Shown here piece after piece: positions 30,432 through 30,749 of a stretch of 30,749 nucleotides of DNA (positions are counted from its first letter, which is position 1; each line of letters opens with the position of its first letter). Source of the DNA: Aphodoplasma sp045592745 (GTDB lineage Bacteria > Bacillota > Clostridia > UBA1381 > UMGS1253). Both the position numbers and the translations under genes were made by a program. The notes below the pieces were generated by a model. It worked only from the letters and a program-made list of their open reading frames with translations. It did no database searches and was not told where the DNA came from. The stretch covers positions 1 to 30,749 of the forward strand of contig JAZNVH010000018.1 of NCBI GenBank assembly GCA_045592745.1, given 5' to 3'.

Positions 30432-30749
30432 ATGCAAAATAATCAAAAGAAAAAATATACAATTGACGAACTTTTAGAAATTGTAGCAATGCTTCGCGGC
30501 GAGAATGGCTGTCCGTGGGATAAAGTGCAAACGCACGATTCTATAAAAAACTGTATGATAGAAGAATCATACGAGGCAATAGACGCTCTTGAAAAAGGTG
30601 ATGATGCCATGTTTGCAAACGAGCTTGGCGATTTGCTTTTTCAGGTAGTCTTTCATGCCCAGCTTGCAAATGAGCGCGGTGCATTTAATTTTGATGATAT
30701 TGTATATGAAATAAGCCAGAAAATGATTGACAGACACACTCATGTGTTT
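30432..30749 (+). CDS. mazG: MazG nucleoside triphosphate pyrophosphohydrolase (3' end beyond window)
   Basis: The first 106 codons are present; the frame is open to the window end. ATG with AAAGGAG upstream, 18 nt after the flippase gene, so probably co-transcribed. The GCPWDKVQTHDSIK motif (about 26-39) and the metal-binding EESYEAIDAL...ELGDLLFQVVFHA (about 45-80) are diagnostic of MazG. The family hydrolyses NTPs, including damaged ones, to NMP and pyrophosphate as house-cleaning. Full-length bacterial MazG has about 260 aa with two repeats; only the first is visible. Confidence 0.93.
   Translation, partial: MQNNQKKKYTIDELLEIVAMLRGENGCPWDKVQTHDSIKNCMIEESYEAIDALEKGDDAMFANELGDLLFQVVFHAQLANERGAFNFDDIVYEISQKMIDRHTHVF

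Overview
The window is chromosomal DNA from a low-GC, spore-forming anaerobe of the Clostridia (Bacillota), probably an uncultured gut or plant-degrading lineage. The evidence is strong AGGAGG-type ribosome binding sites, TTGACA/TATAAT promoters, frequent TTG and GTG starts, sporulation genes (spoIVB peptidase, SpoVB-type flippase), RNase Y with YmdB, an SLH surface protein and a two-OB-fold SSB. No species can be named from this sequence alone.

Layout. 1-1400: the 5' part of a four-helix-bundle (S23 family) gene, a hairpin array, tRNA-Tyr and tRNA-Thr (all minus), and a nicotinamidase-like hydrolase. 1590-3750: a decayed glycosidase-like fragment and an SLH-domain cell-surface protein. 3780-7625: epoxyqueuosine reductase, argC-argB behind a probable ArgR-controlled promoter, a 225-bp element with 18-bp perfect terminal inverted repeats and its own terminator, and dCMP deaminase. 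7670-10886 (minus): acyl-ACP thioesterase, ymdB and rny. 11296-12553: tRNA-Gly, a terminator, a second hairpin array, a second S23-family gene, then a 158-nt helical RNA candidate (6S-like in shape), its terminator and a 44-codon ORF. 12592-17131: a cation/proton antiporter, a large membrane-anchored sugar-nucleotide dehydratase, tRNA-Leu and a VanW protein. 17221-19405: tandem-OB SSB and fumarase. 19411-22631: a GH28-like beta-helix protein fused to an SGNH hydrolase, divergent from a PocR-AraC regulator, which looks like a pectin/glycan utilisation unit. 22630-27142: an accessory island bounded by two direct copies of the 3' end of spoIVB. 27023-30749: spoIVB, a YtxH-like protein, spoVB-like flippase and mazG (cut by the window end).

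Main discoveries. (1) Two loci share one plan: tRNA, tRNA terminator, array of short unlike hairpins separated by a fixed 7-8-nt word whose orientation flips mid-array, then an S23 four-helix-bundle gene. This looks like a small repeated genetic unit placed behind tRNA genes. (2) The 4.4-kb island appears to have entered the 3' part of spoIVB, supplying a replacement 3' end and leaving the old one about 4.4 kb away. It carries an integrase-like protein that has lost its catalytic half in favour of a zinc ribbon, translationally coupled to a DUF3883-like PD-(D/E)XK nuclease, plus a KilA-N/XRE pair with a visible operator and two tandem Phd-like proteins without a toxin. It is a candidate defence or regulatory island. 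(3) The structured RNA plus small ORF at 12.1-12.5 kb and the inverted-repeat element at 6.8-7.0 kb are further uncharacterised structures.
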